NCBI GenBank assembly: GCA_034422835.1
Contig: DAOUJJ010000007.1
Span: forward strand, 186,001 to 250,000
Direction of reading: 5' to 3'
DNA from: VXMO01 sp034422835
GTDB lineage: Bacteria > Chloroflexota > Dehalococcoidia > UBA6926
DNA: 64,000 nt
How positions within the stretch are numbered: the stretch's first letter is position 1; every line of letters starts with the position of its first letter. Below, one piece after another: positions 51,803 to 60,081 of this stretch. Position numbers and translations under genes: made by a program. Under the pieces are notes generated by a model that made no database searches, had not been told where the DNA came from, and saw only the letters and a program-made list of their open reading frames with translations.

Positions 51803-53113
51803 CTACGCCGTTCTTCGTGATGGGTGTGACTCCGGCAGCAGTATGCCGATGAGTCCTACCGTGACGGAGACAGGCAGCACGATGAACAACGCCGTTGCCA
51901 GTGAGCCCGTCCCCTCTTGAAGCACGCCCGCAAGGACAGGCCCGATGGTGGAGCCGAGCGGCGTGATTGTCCTGATGAGTCCCACGGCAACCGCCACCTC
52001 CCGCGGTCTGAACTGCATGTCGAATGGGACCGTCATAATCATCGGCACGACGGAGGACGTCATCATCCCCTGGAGAACCAGGAACGGCAGCAGTCCCAAC
52101 GTCCAGGAATCGGACGATAAGACGCTGTCGGGCAGCCAAGATAACAAGGGGTTGTCCGGGCCCATGGACAGGATCGTCAGATAGAGGACGGGCATGATGA
52201 ATCCCTGGGTGAAGATGAACGGCTTTCGCCGTCGAATCCAGTTTGATAAGGGCCCGACGGTGAGCGAGCCGATCGTCCCGCCAATCGGGAATGCCGAGAA
52301 CAACAGGCCCACCGTTATGAGCGATAGGCCGTGCTCTTCCTGGGCAAACGTCGGGAAGAACGTGACGAACGTCGCCCACGCCATCGCCCCGCCGAACTGG
52401 GTTGATGCAATGACGAAGAGAATAGGATGGCGCTTGAGCACGCCAGCCGGGCCGCCCGGTGTGCCATCGGCCCGCAGCGCGGTGGGGGGCGCATCGGCCA
52501 CAGACGACTGATATGGCCGCTCACGCCCGACGATGAACCAGATGATTGCGACGGCGGCGTAGACGACGGCAAGCAGGAGATGAATGCCGCGCCACCCGCC
52601 AACGTGAGGCATAAGTATCGGCACCAGCCCAATCGCGACCAGCTGGCCGATGCCGAAACTCGCGACGGTGATGGAGTTCAATGTGGCGATGCGCGGGCCG
52701 CTGAACCACTGCTGGATGAGCATCACCTCGGCCTGCGTCCGGGACACAAGCGCGTACATGAACATCAACCTCGCCGCCAGCAGGATCCAGTAGTTCGGCG
52801 CGATTCCCTGCAAGACGGCAGTAATCGTCATGCCAATCAGGGCCAACAACGTCACGAGGCGCGGGCTGAATCTTGACATCCAGATCGCGGACGGCAGGGA
52901 GAGTGTCGTCAGCGCGACAAAGAACGCCGAACCCAGATAGCCCTCCTGTACAGGGCTGATATTGAACTCATTGCGAATCTCAGGAAGCGTCAGGCCAATC
53001 AGAAAGATCATCACGGTGGATGTGCCGTCGACCGCCCAGAGGGCGGACATGACAATCCATCCGGTGCGCCCGGTATACGGCGATGACTGTGTGGCGGCTG
53101 GTGGGCCGCTCAT
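51803..53113 (-). CDS. MFS transporter
   Basis: This is a 436-residue transporter with about 12 helices, MGPDNPLLSW in a mid loop and an inter-domain loop rich in Pro/Arg. It is the third gene of an operon after the thiolase-like and DUF35 genes, 7 nt after the DUF35 stop. It probably moves a carboxylic acid, lipid or steroid that the thiolase-like enzyme processes after CoA activation. That substrate link is inference. Confidence 0.85.
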   Translation of the reverse strand: MSGPPAATQSSPYTGRTGWIVMSALWAVDGTSTVMIFLIGLTLPEIRNEFNISPVQEGYLGSAFFVALTTLSLPSAIWMSRFSPRLVTLLALIGMTITAVLQGIAPNYWILLAARLMFMYALVSRTQAEVMLIQQWFSGPRIATLNSITVASFGIGQLVAIGLVPILMPHVGGWRGIHLLLAVVYAAVAIIWFIVGRERPYQSSVADAPPTALRADGTPGGPAGVLKRHPILFVIASTQFGGAMAWATFVTFFPTFAQEEHGLSLITVGLLFSAFPIGGTIGSLTVGPLSNWIRRRKPFIFTQGFIMPVLYLTILSMGPDNPLLSWLPDSVLSSDSWTLGLLPFLVLQGMMTSSVVPMIMTVPFDMQFRPREVAVAVGLIRTITPLGSTIGPVLAGVLQEGTGSLATALFIVLPVSVTVGLIGILLPESHPSRRTA

Positions 53114-53120
53114 GGAAGAG

Positions 53121-53558
53121 TCACGCAGGCTTGAACTTCACCAGCGTCCACTCAGGGGTGATGTCCTCGAAAACGGCCACGACAGGCATGTCCACTTCGA
53201 CGTCATGCGGCTCTATGCCGATGACGTTTGAGATCATGCGCGCGCCCTCATCGAGTTGGATGACTGCATAGACATATGGGGCTTCTGCGTTGAAGCGGGG
53301 ATCATTGGGCTGGTAGACGATGGTAAAGGCGTGGACACGTCCGCGCCCCGAGACGGGCGCCCATTCGAGATTGTCGGAGAGGCAGGTGGGGCAAAGCTCA
53401 CGCGGATAGAAGAAGAACACGTCACACATGCGGCAGCGCTGGATCACCAACTCGTGCCGCTTCGTGGCCTCCCAGAAGGGCTTTGTGAAATCCCCCAACG
53501 TTGTGCCGTGGAGGCCGCCGGGAATGGGCAGGGGCTTTGTGTATTCGGTCGTCATCAT
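53121..53558 (-). CDS. DUF35/OB-fold zinc-ribbon protein (acyl-CoA-associated)
   Basis: This is a 145-residue protein with an N-terminal alpha helix, a zinc ribbon (QRCRMCDVFFFYPRELCPTC, four Cys) and an OB fold (GRGRVHAFTIVYQPNDP, YVYAVIQLDEG). DUF35 proteins bind thiolase-like enzymes and help load acyl-CoA, as in the Ltp2-ChsH2 aldolase of steroid degradation. It lies 48 nt after the end of the thiolase-like gene in the same direction. Confidence 0.9.
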   Translation of the reverse strand: MMTTEYTKPLPIPGGLHGTTLGDFTKPFWEATKRHELVIQRCRMCDVFFFYPRELCPTCLSDNLEWAPVSGRGRVHAFTIVYQPNDPRFNAEAPYVYAVIQLDEGARMISNVIGIEPHDVEVDMPVVAVFEDITPEWTLVKFKPA

Positions 53559-53606
53559 TCAATCCTGTTGCTCACGCCACGATTGATAGCGACTGTTCGG
53601 TTCTTC

Positions 53607-54764
53607 CTAAAGTGTGTTCTCGGACCCGAGAACCAGGGTGGCCATACTGGACACCGTGCCGCCTCAACCGTTCACCAGGCAGAGATCGTTGCGCTCCACC
53701 TGCCGCACACCGGCACGTCCCATGATCTGCCGCGTGGCTTCCAGGACATGGCGGAATCCACCGGCGTCGCCGGGCTGGCCGCACGACAGTTGGCCGCCGT
53801 CCGTGTTGATCGGAAACTCGCCCTTGTACGTCGTATCCGTTGACGCAAAGAACGGCCCGATATCGCCCTTGGGCACCAGTCCCGCGTCTTCGAGGCAGAC
53901 GGCGTGCAGGATTGTATAGCAGTCATAGAACTGGGCGAACTCGATGTCAGACGGCCCGTATCCGGCCATGCCAAACGCGATGGGAGCCGAGCGGGTAACG
54001 ACGGAGCGAGTCAGGCGTTCCCGCTGCCAACCTGAAAGCGGGTCGCATGCGATGCCGGCGCCAAGGAGATAGACCGGCTTGTTCCTGAGCGACTTCGCCC
54101 TTTCAGCCGACGTGAGGATGATTGCTCCGCCTCCCGCGCACGGCATCACCGATTCCAGCAGTCGAATCGGGTAGTTGATATAGCGTGAGTTGAGCACATC
54201 GTCAATTTCCAGCGGCTGCCCGCGGAACACGGCATTATCATTCTCCAGCGCGTTGAACCGCTGGTTGACGGCGATGTTGGCCAACTGCTCCTGCGTGGTG
54301 CCGTACTCGTGCATATGCCGCGAGTACATGAGGCCGTAGCCGGTATTTGCGGCGACTGCGGGGCCGTACGGGTCTTCGAATTCGGTCCTCAATCCCGGGG
54401 AGGGAGGGCTGCCCCAGGGCGTTCCCGCGGTTCTCGCTTCTGAGAGCGTGACAAGAACAGTGGTGGCGAGCCCGGAGTAGATGGCCATTGCCGCGACGGA
54501 CGTTGCAGTTGCGCCGCTCGCGCCCATCGTGCTGACGCCGGTCACGAAATTGGGGTTGAGTCCCATGTATTCGCCGATTGGGGCGGGATAGAAGCTGCCG
54601 CCCTCAACGACAAGGCCATCGATTTCATCCTTGCGGATACCGGCGTCGACCATGGCATCGCGTGACGCCTCCGCCATGAGTCCAAGGGCCGTTCGGCCTT
54701 CATAGGTGCGACGGGTGGGAATCTCAGCGAAACCGACAATCGCCGCAGCGCCTCGCATCGTCAT
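53607..54764 (-). CDS. Thiolase-like (SCP-x/Ltp2-type) protein with an in-frame TGA near its C-terminus
   Basis: This is a 385-residue thiolase-superfamily protein if TGA at 53666-53664 is read through: 366 residues ending NDLCLVNG, then the TGA codon, then GGTVSSMATLVLGSENTL and TAG. The post-TGA tail is the expected last strand of the fold. Family features are IVGFAEIPTRRTYEG and EFAQFYDCYTILHAV. The N-terminal Cys of true thiolases is not present (TMGASGATA), as in Ltp2-type aldolases that need a DUF35 partner, and DUF35 is the next gene. The TGA could be selenocysteine, a nonsense mutation (from GGA or a Cys codon) or a sequence error. A SECIS-like hairpin follows it. Confidence 0.75.
53637..53655 (-). 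promoter_or_regulatory. Candidate SECIS stem-loop after the thiolase-like TGA
   Basis: Starting 8 nt after the TGA, GGTGTCCAGTATGGCCACC folds as GGUG/CACC, a U-C mismatch, CCA/UGG and loop GUA. The apical loop starts 17 nt after TGA with G. The E. coli fdhF SECIS has the same kind of U in the stem and a G-containing loop about 18 nt after UGA. A second hairpin (GUUCUC/GAGAAC, loop GGGUCC, 53616-53633) lies further down. Confidence 0.45.
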
Positions 54765-54902
54765 GACTCACCCCCAATCCACATGATATTCACCATGCGC
54801 GTTGATGAGACTAGAGTTTACACTACGGAGAAGTTTGACGCGTACGTTTTGACCGGACGCCACACAACTTTCGCACGACACGGACATGGAGGATTCGACT
54901 GC

Positions 54903-55325
54903 ATGATCAAGCTGACTGATGAGATGCGCGAGCACGTGAACTCAGCCCTGGAGAAGGGCTATCCATGCATTATTTCCACTGCATCAAAGGACGGCGAGCC
55001 CGGCCTGGGCTTTCGAGGCAGTTTGATGATCTGGGATGACGAGCACATCGCGTGGTGGGAGCGGGGGCGGCGCAACCAGATGGGCAACATGGAGGAAAAC
55101 CCCAGGGCAGCCGTTGTCTTCCGCAACAATGAACTCAACATCGGGTGGCGATTCTACGGTGAGGTCACGTTCCATCCACAGGGCGACCCTCTCTGGGAGC
55201 AGGTGTGGGAGCGCGTGGTGGAGCCGGAGCAAGCGCGAGATCCCGAGAGAATCGGGACCGCCGTGCTGATGCGCGTCGACATCGTGCGAGGCATGATGCC
55301 GGAGGCCATCCAACAGCGGGACTAA
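54903..55325 (+). CDS. Pyridoxamine 5'-phosphate oxidase-fold (flavin/F420-binding) protein
   Basis: This is a 140-residue split-barrel protein with MIKLTDEMREHVNSALEKG, PCIISTASKDGEPGLGFRGS and NMEENPRAAVVFRN. This group binds FMN or F420; the specificity is open. ATG 54903 has GGAGG 10 nt upstream, and the frame upstream of it encodes no family sequence. It lies between the thiolase-like gene (divergent) and the antiporter gene. Confidence 0.85.
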   Translation: MIKLTDEMREHVNSALEKGYPCIISTASKDGEPGLGFRGSLMIWDDEHIAWWERGRRNQMGNMEENPRAAVVFRNNELNIGWRFYGEVTFHPQGDPLWEQVWERVVEPEQARDPERIGTAVLMRVDIVRGMMPEAIQQRD

Positions 55326-55436
55326 CCGCCAGGCCGTAAATCTGACACGGCCAGACTCCCCCACGCCCCAACTCATCCCCTATCATTGAATAGGGAACTT
55401 CGCGCGCCCGCGTTCCAGGCTCATTGGGGCAAGGAT

Positions 55437-57149
55437 ATGACTCCGTCTGCCGAATTCGTTGATCTGATACAGATTCTCGGTGTCGCCACTCTCGCGGCAG
55501 TTGTCGCGACAGTGCTGCGGCAGCCGATTGTCGTCGCATTCATATTTGTGGGCGTCATTGCCGGCCCGGCCGGCCTCGCCCTGGTTCCTGAGGACTCTGA
55601 ATTTGTTGACCTGTTCGGGCGTGTTGGCATTGCGCTGCTGCTCTTCGTTGTTGGCCTCAAGCTCGATCCCGCGCTCATCCGCACGGCGGGATTCGTTGCC
55701 GTCGTCTCCGGACTCGGACAGGTGATCATCACCACTATCGTTGGATTGCTCATCACCATGGCCTTCGGCGTTGGGCTCTTGCAGGCCTTCTACATTTCGC
55801 TCGCGCTGACCTTCTCAAGCACGGTCATCATCGTCAAGGTTCTCTCTGACCGGCGTGAGATCGATTCTCTGCATGGCCGCATTGCGCTCGGCATCCTGAT
55901 TGTGCAGGACATTGTGGTCATCGTTGCCCTCACGCTGCTGTCCGGCCTCGAAGGCGCAGAAGGCGCCGAGGCGACACTTGAACAGCTGGGGCTGAGCCTG
56001 CTGCGTGGAGTGGCGCTTGTTGTGGGGATGATCATCGTGGCGCGATTCCTCATCCCGCTAATTGAGCCGCGCCTGATCACGACTCCTGAAGTGCTGGTTC
56101 TTGGCGGCATCGCGTGGGCGGTGCTCATGGCGGCAGGGGCGACGTGGGCGGGATTCAGCCCCGAGATGGGCGCGTTCGTTGCCGGTGTCGTACTGGCAAC
56201 CAAGAGGCCGCGCCAGCTGGTGGCTGCCCGCCTGACGACCGTACGAGACTTTCTGCTCCTGTTCTTCTTTGTGAGCCTGGGTGTCCATCTGCAGCTCTCC
56301 GACTTGCAGAATCAACTTCTTCCCGCGATTGGCCTTTCGCTCTTCGTTCTGATCGGCAACCCGCTCATCGTCATGGGAATCGCCATCGCCATGGGTTTCC
56401 GCGCCCGCACGGGACTGGTCGCCGGCATGGCGCTCGCCCAGATCAGCGAGTTCTCCTTCATCCTGATGGCGCTTGGCCTTGATCTGGGCCATGTGGATGA
56501 ATCCAGCCTCGCGCTTGTCACGCTGGTGGGCCTGATCACGTTCGCCGCGTCCACCTACATGATCACGTACGCCAACCAGATTTACCGGTTCCTGCGCCCT
56601 GTTATGAACAGGCTGGAACGCCCCATCGCCCATAGAGAGGATGAAATCCGCGACGAGGCAGATCAGCCCGTTGAGGTGCTCGTCTTCGGAACGGGAAGAC
56701 TCGGCACTGTCATCCTGTCCCGCCTGCGTGGGATCGGTGTTGAGGCGATGGGCGTCGACTTCGATCCTGTCGCGGTGCGCCGCCTGCAAGACCTCGGTTT
56801 TCACATGAGATTCGCGGACGTTGAAGCGCCCGAATTTCTCCAGGGGCTGCCCCTGGCATCTGCCCGCATCGCAGTGTCAACAATCCGCGCGCCCGATATC
56901 GAGGTGGGGCTGCTCGAAGGACTGCGCGAGCATGGTTTCCGCCGCCCTGTTCTCCTGACAAGCCAGTCCGCTGCCACGGCCCATCGCTTGGAAGACCTTG
57001 GCGCGACACTCGTGCTGCTTCCATTTGAAGCCGCGGGAGAGCGGGCATCGGAGATGATTGAAGAAACGCTGCGCGATCCGACGTACCTGGAACGCGCCCG
57101 CTCCAGCCCACGCGCGCCGGTGGAGGACGAGTCCCTAGAGGAGGAATAG
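55437..57149 (+). CDS. CPA2-family cation:proton antiporter with TrkA-N regulatory domain
   Basis: This is about 570 residues with roughly 12 membrane helices (Na+/H+ exchanger fold; FIFVGVIAGPAGLALVP, GIALLLFVVGLKLDP, FSSTVIIVKVLSDR, GFSPEMGAFVAGVVLAT). A cytosolic NAD-binding TrkA-N domain follows from about residue 420 (VEVLVFGTGRLGTVILSRL). It resembles KefB/KefC and RosB-type potassium/proton antiporters. ATG 55437 is used; a TTG at 55386 is the alternative. Its TAG ends at 57149, one base before the stop of the MGMT gene on the other strand. Confidence 0.9.
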   Translation: MTPSAEFVDLIQILGVATLAAVVATVLRQPIVVAFIFVGVIAGPAGLALVPEDSEFVDLFGRVGIALLLFVVGLKLDPALIRTAGFVAVVSGLGQVIITTIVGLLITMAFGVGLLQAFYISLALTFSSTVIIVKVLSDRREIDSLHGRIALGILIVQDIVVIVALTLLSGLEGAEGAEATLEQLGLSLLRGVALVVGMIIVARFLIPLIEPRLITTPEVLVLGGIAWAVLMAAGATWAGFSPEMGAFVAGVVLATKRPRQLVAARLTTVRDFLLLFFFVSLGVHLQLSDLQNQLLPAIGLSLFVLIGNPLIVMGIAIAMGFRARTGLVAGMALAQISEFSFILMALGLDLGHVDESSLALVTLVGLITFAASTYMITYANQIYRFLRPVMNRLERPIAHREDEIRDEADQPVEVLVFGTGRLGTVILSRLRGIGVEAMGVDFDPVAVRRLQDLGFHMRFADVEAPEFLQGLPLASARIAVSTIRAPDIEVGLLEGLREHGFRRPVLLTSQSAATAHRLEDLGATLVLLPFEAAGERASEMIEETLRDPTYLERARSSPRAPVEDESLEEE

Positions 57150-57752
57150 CTAGTCGATGACGCCGATGCGGGGGCGCAGACCTCGCTCACGGCGCGTCAG
57201 CCTGAATCTCGCCCGGGACTCCGTTCGCTCTCTCTGCTTCGACGCGTCCGACCAACCCTCATGGAGAAGGAGCCGCTCCTTGGTGGCGAGTCCGCCCCCG
57301 AAACCGGTAAGGGCGCCGTCCGCGCCCACAACACGATGTCAAGGAACGACGATTCCGAGCGGGTTGGAACCAATGGCCTGCCCAACAGCACGAGCCGCCT
57401 TTGGTCTGCCAATGGCATGAGCAACATCACCGTATGTCCACACAGAGCCGGCGGGAATCTCCGTGAGCGCTTGCCATACTGCACGCTGAAATTCCGTGCC
57501 GCCGTCCATGTCCAGCGGGCCGGATAGGTCTACTGTCTCCCCATTTGTGTAGCGTGAGAGGATATCCGCCCAGTGATTGAGAATCTCGCCGGCGGGGTCG
57601 TCACTCAGTGGAGCAAGAATGTCGGCGCGTTCCTGTTCGACGAGTTCTCGATCATCATGCGGCCCCAGAACCGCCTTGAGGCCCTTTGCGGAGGCGACGA
57701 GGCCGAGGAATCCAAGCGGCGTTGAAATAACCCTGTAGCCGTTAGCTTGCAT
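57150..57752 (-). CDS. ogt: Methylated-DNA--protein-cysteine methyltransferase with TGA (putative selenocysteine) at the active site
   Basis: This is about 200 residues. The MGMT domain has FQRAVWQALTEIP, VWTYGDVAHAIGRPKAARAVG and NPLGIVVP, then TGA (57341-57339, codon 138) exactly where the methyl-acceptor Cys of the PCHRV motif belongs. HRVVGADGALTGFGGGLATK and ERLLL follow in the same frame, then a 35-residue basic tail to TAG at 57150. All conserved residues after the TGA are intact, and the stop abuts the antiporter stop at 57149. The simplest reading is a selenocysteine nucleophile. The 5' end overlaps the transglutaminase-like gene by 11 nt. Reading to the first TGA would give 137 residues without a nucleophile. 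A second, Cys-containing MGMT (Ada) is at 33.9 kb. Confidence 0.8.
57311..57327 (-). promoter_or_regulatory. Candidate bacterial SECIS element after the MGMT TGA
   Basis: Eleven nt after the TGA, GGGCGCGGACGGCGCCC forms a perfect 6-bp stem with loop GGACG, in coding sequence. The 11-nt spacing and the 17-nt length of the upper stem-loop equal those of the E. coli fdhF SECIS, and the loop starts with G as bacterial SECIS elements require. It lacks the bulged U of fdhF. The lower part of a longer helix is not evident. Confidence 0.6.
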
Positions 57753-60081
57753 CTGCGGTTCTCCTTCTCACCCGGGCACGCCCCCGTGGCACAAATCTCA
57801 AGAACGTCAGCGCCAGCAGTCCAAAGACGATGGCGCGCCATGAGAACGGCCTGTCCGGCGGGGCGTCTTTATCGGGGCCGTACAGGACATGATCGTACCA
57901 TTGCACCATGCCGTAAAGCGCCCACGTTGCGCGAGGCCACGCAGCGGAGACGCGGCTGATATATTCCGCCGGTGTCTCATCGGGCCTGGTCTTTATACCG
58001 GCCAGCCGCCCAAGGCGGACGGTTTGCGCGTATGCCCTCCCCGCCGTGCGGGGACGCGCGAGGGCTTGCCACCAGAAGAATATCAACGCGGCTAATCCCA
58101 TAAGTCCAAGCGCAGCGCCAATGCTGTACCAGACCCTGGGATCGATTCCCACGCCGGGGATCAGGCCGCCTCCGACGTTTTCAAAGGTCTCATCGCCGAA
58201 TTCGAAGAAAGTATCCTCTTGAAGCAGATCTGCTTCTTCAAATGCGAATCCGCCAAGATCACCGATGACTTCCAGGTCAACGTCAGGAACGAGAGCGGAG
58301 AAAGTGCCTGTCGGGCCGCCGGGGGCATCAGGCTCTACATTCGGTGTTGACTCAAACGGGATCCATCCGTATCCGGGGAAGTAGGCCTCTGCCCAGGAAT
58401 GGAGGTCGGATTCACGGACAACAAATGCACCCAACTCGTCGCTGTATTCACCGGGCAGATAACCGACCACCATTCGAGACGGCACGCCCGCCGCGCGGAG
58501 CATGACCGTCATGGCGGACCCAAAGTATTCGCTGTATCCTGCCCGCTCACTAAAGAGGAAATGCTCGAGACCATCGGCGCCGGGAGGCGGGGCATCGATG
58601 TTCTTCGAGTATTCGAGCGTCCGCAGGTATTCCCGGATTGCGATGGCCTTCAGATAAGGCGTATCGGCATTTCGAGACAGTGATTCGGACAGCAGCCGGA
58701 CGCGCGGCGGGAGGTCTTCCGGCAACTGCAGATACCTCTCCGCCACCCAGCTCTCATATTCGGGGGTGAGTGTGCTGATGTCCTCGACGGTTACCTGTGG
58801 GACATAGCTTTGAACGGTATATCGCTGGTTGGGCTGCAAAACGTCCTGGCTTTCCAGCTTGACCAGTCGATGGCCCTCGTCGGCATCGAGGTTGGTGAAT
58901 TGGGCCTCGACGGGCAGCGTCGTACGGAGAGGGGTGGCGGCGGTAAAGACCGTGCTGGCCGGGGCCTTGAGTTCAAATGTCACGTTCCTGACGCACTCGG
59001 CGCAGTTGGTGTAGCTGCTTCCGGCAATGTCCTCCAGGCCGCGTCGCTCAGCGACGACGAGGGGGCTGTTGCTCCAGCCCCAGCCCGCGTACCGGTCATA
59101 GGTACGGGCGCGCCAGTACAGCCGCTCGTCGCTTTCGACGTGCATCAACACGTCAGTGGGCAGGTTGATGTTCCCCCTAAACGGCAGCTCATCCGTGAAT
59201 CCGAAGAGTCCCATCGACCGGCGAGCGGGCAGCGAGGCAAAGATGCGGGTGAACGTGCCCTCTGCATCTCCGATAGGAGATCGGATTTCCGTCCAGAATG
59301 AACGGATGACTCGCGGACCCGAACCGAGTGACGGTGTCAGGGTCACGACAAGGAATACGATGAGGGCGAACCATATGCCGGCGTGCATGACGTGGACGGG
59401 CAGCCATGATCCCTGCGTGGTTGTCGCCTCATCCCATTTACGGCGGCGCTCAAGATGCACAAGGCGGACGATGAGTAACGCGGAGGTCAACAGGAACGCC
59501 ATGAAGAATGGCAGGGTGCTCGGCGGCAGGTAGGTCAGGTTGGTAACGATGGCAAAGCCCGCCGGCAGCGTGGCCCAGATGTTTTTCAAGAGCAGGGTCA
59601 GGTAAACCGTAACATAGGCGACGGCCCACGCGCCGAGCAGGAGGAGGAAGACGAAAGTTAGCCGGTCCGTGCTCGCCCCGCCCTCCAACAATGCCTGCGC
59701 CCACAGTGTCATGCGATAGATGGCGCTCAGGGCCTTACCCTCAAGCCCGGAGGCGGTAAGGACCGTGAGGGTCTGCGCGAATGACTGCGCCAGCGCTATA
59801 AAGAGGGCCGCTGCGTGTTGCGCGACGTAATTGCGGCGGTGTCTCGCGTTGATCAGTCCTGCCGCGCCCCCGACGAGCACGGCAAATCCTACCCCCGGGA
59901 TCACCGGCACCCAATGGGCATCCTCGACGCTCCAAACGACGGTGGCGGCGACCATAAGCGCCAGGAAGACTGTCGGCCATCCGGTGTCCGGGTACGTTAT
60001 CAGGCGATGCCACGCGCGGGTCAGCCACTGCGGCATGACGACGGGCTGGGTGGGCAGGCTGCGCCGCATTTCCGTGCTCAC
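57742..60081 (-). CDS. Transglutaminase-like membrane protein (DUF3488/DUF4129, TgpA type) with Cys-to-Ser change
   Basis: This is 779 residues with several N-terminal membrane helices (DUF3488 region, about 30-210), an extracytoplasmic transglutaminase-like domain (about 300-600) and a C-terminal helix and tail. The catalytic Cys of the family (GYCEYFASA) is Ser in AGYSEYFGSA; the His (DLHSWAEAYFPGYGW) and a Glu in PFESTP are present. It may be a pseudoenzyme or use Ser. GTG 60081 forms a 4-base overlap with the DUF58 stop; GTG 60090 is an alternative. It belongs to the MoxR-DUF58 operon, in which TgpA-like proteins act on periplasmic substrates. Confidence 0.87.
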   Translation of the reverse strand: MSTEMRRSLPTQPVVMPQWLTRAWHRLITYPDTGWPTVFLALMVAATVVWSVEDAHWVPVIPGVGFAVLVGGAAGLINARHRRNYVAQHAAALFIALAQSFAQTLTVLTASGLEGKALSAIYRMTLWAQALLEGGASTDRLTFVFLLLLGAWAVAYVTVYLTLLLKNIWATLPAGFAIVTNLTYLPPSTLPFFMAFLLTSALLIVRLVHLERRRKWDEATTTQGSWLPVHVMHAGIWFALIVFLVVTLTPSLGSGPRVIRSFWTEIRSPIGDAEGTFTRIFASLPARRSMGLFGFTDELPFRGNINLPTDVLMHVESDERLYWRARTYDRYAGWGWSNSPLVVAERRGLEDIAGSSYTNCAECVRNVTFELKAPASTVFTAATPLRTTLPVEAQFTNLDADEGHRLVKLESQDVLQPNQRYTVQSYVPQVTVEDISTLTPEYESWVAERYLQLPEDLPPRVRLLSESLSRNADTPYLKAIAIREYLRTLEYSKNIDAPPPGADGLEHFLFSERAGYSEYFGSAMTVMLRAAGVPSRMVVGYLPGEYSDELGAFVVRESDLHSWAEAYFPGYGWIPFESTPNVEPDAPGGPTGTFSALVPDVDLEVIGDLGGFAFEEADLLQEDTFFEFGDETFENVGGGLIPGVGIDPRVWYSIGAALGLMGLAALIFFWWQALARPRTAGRAYAQTVRLGRLAGIKTRPDETPAEYISRVSAAWPRATWALYGMVQWYDHVLYGPDKDAPPDRPFSWRAIVFGLLALTFLRFVPRGRARVRRRTADAS

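Noticed and set aside
53616..53633. Hairpin GUUCUC/GAGAAC near the end of the thiolase-like gene as an intrinsic terminator
   Set aside because: It lies inside the extended coding frame, has no T tract, and the DUF35 gene follows closely in the same direction. It remains a possible second SECIS-like hairpin, at the far limit of distance.
53607..57752. Reassignment of UGA to Trp as explanation of the two in-frame TGA codons
   Set aside because: TGA ends many intact genes here, including tight ATGA overlaps, and conserved Trp residues use TGG. In MGMT the TGA position is a Cys, not a Trp.
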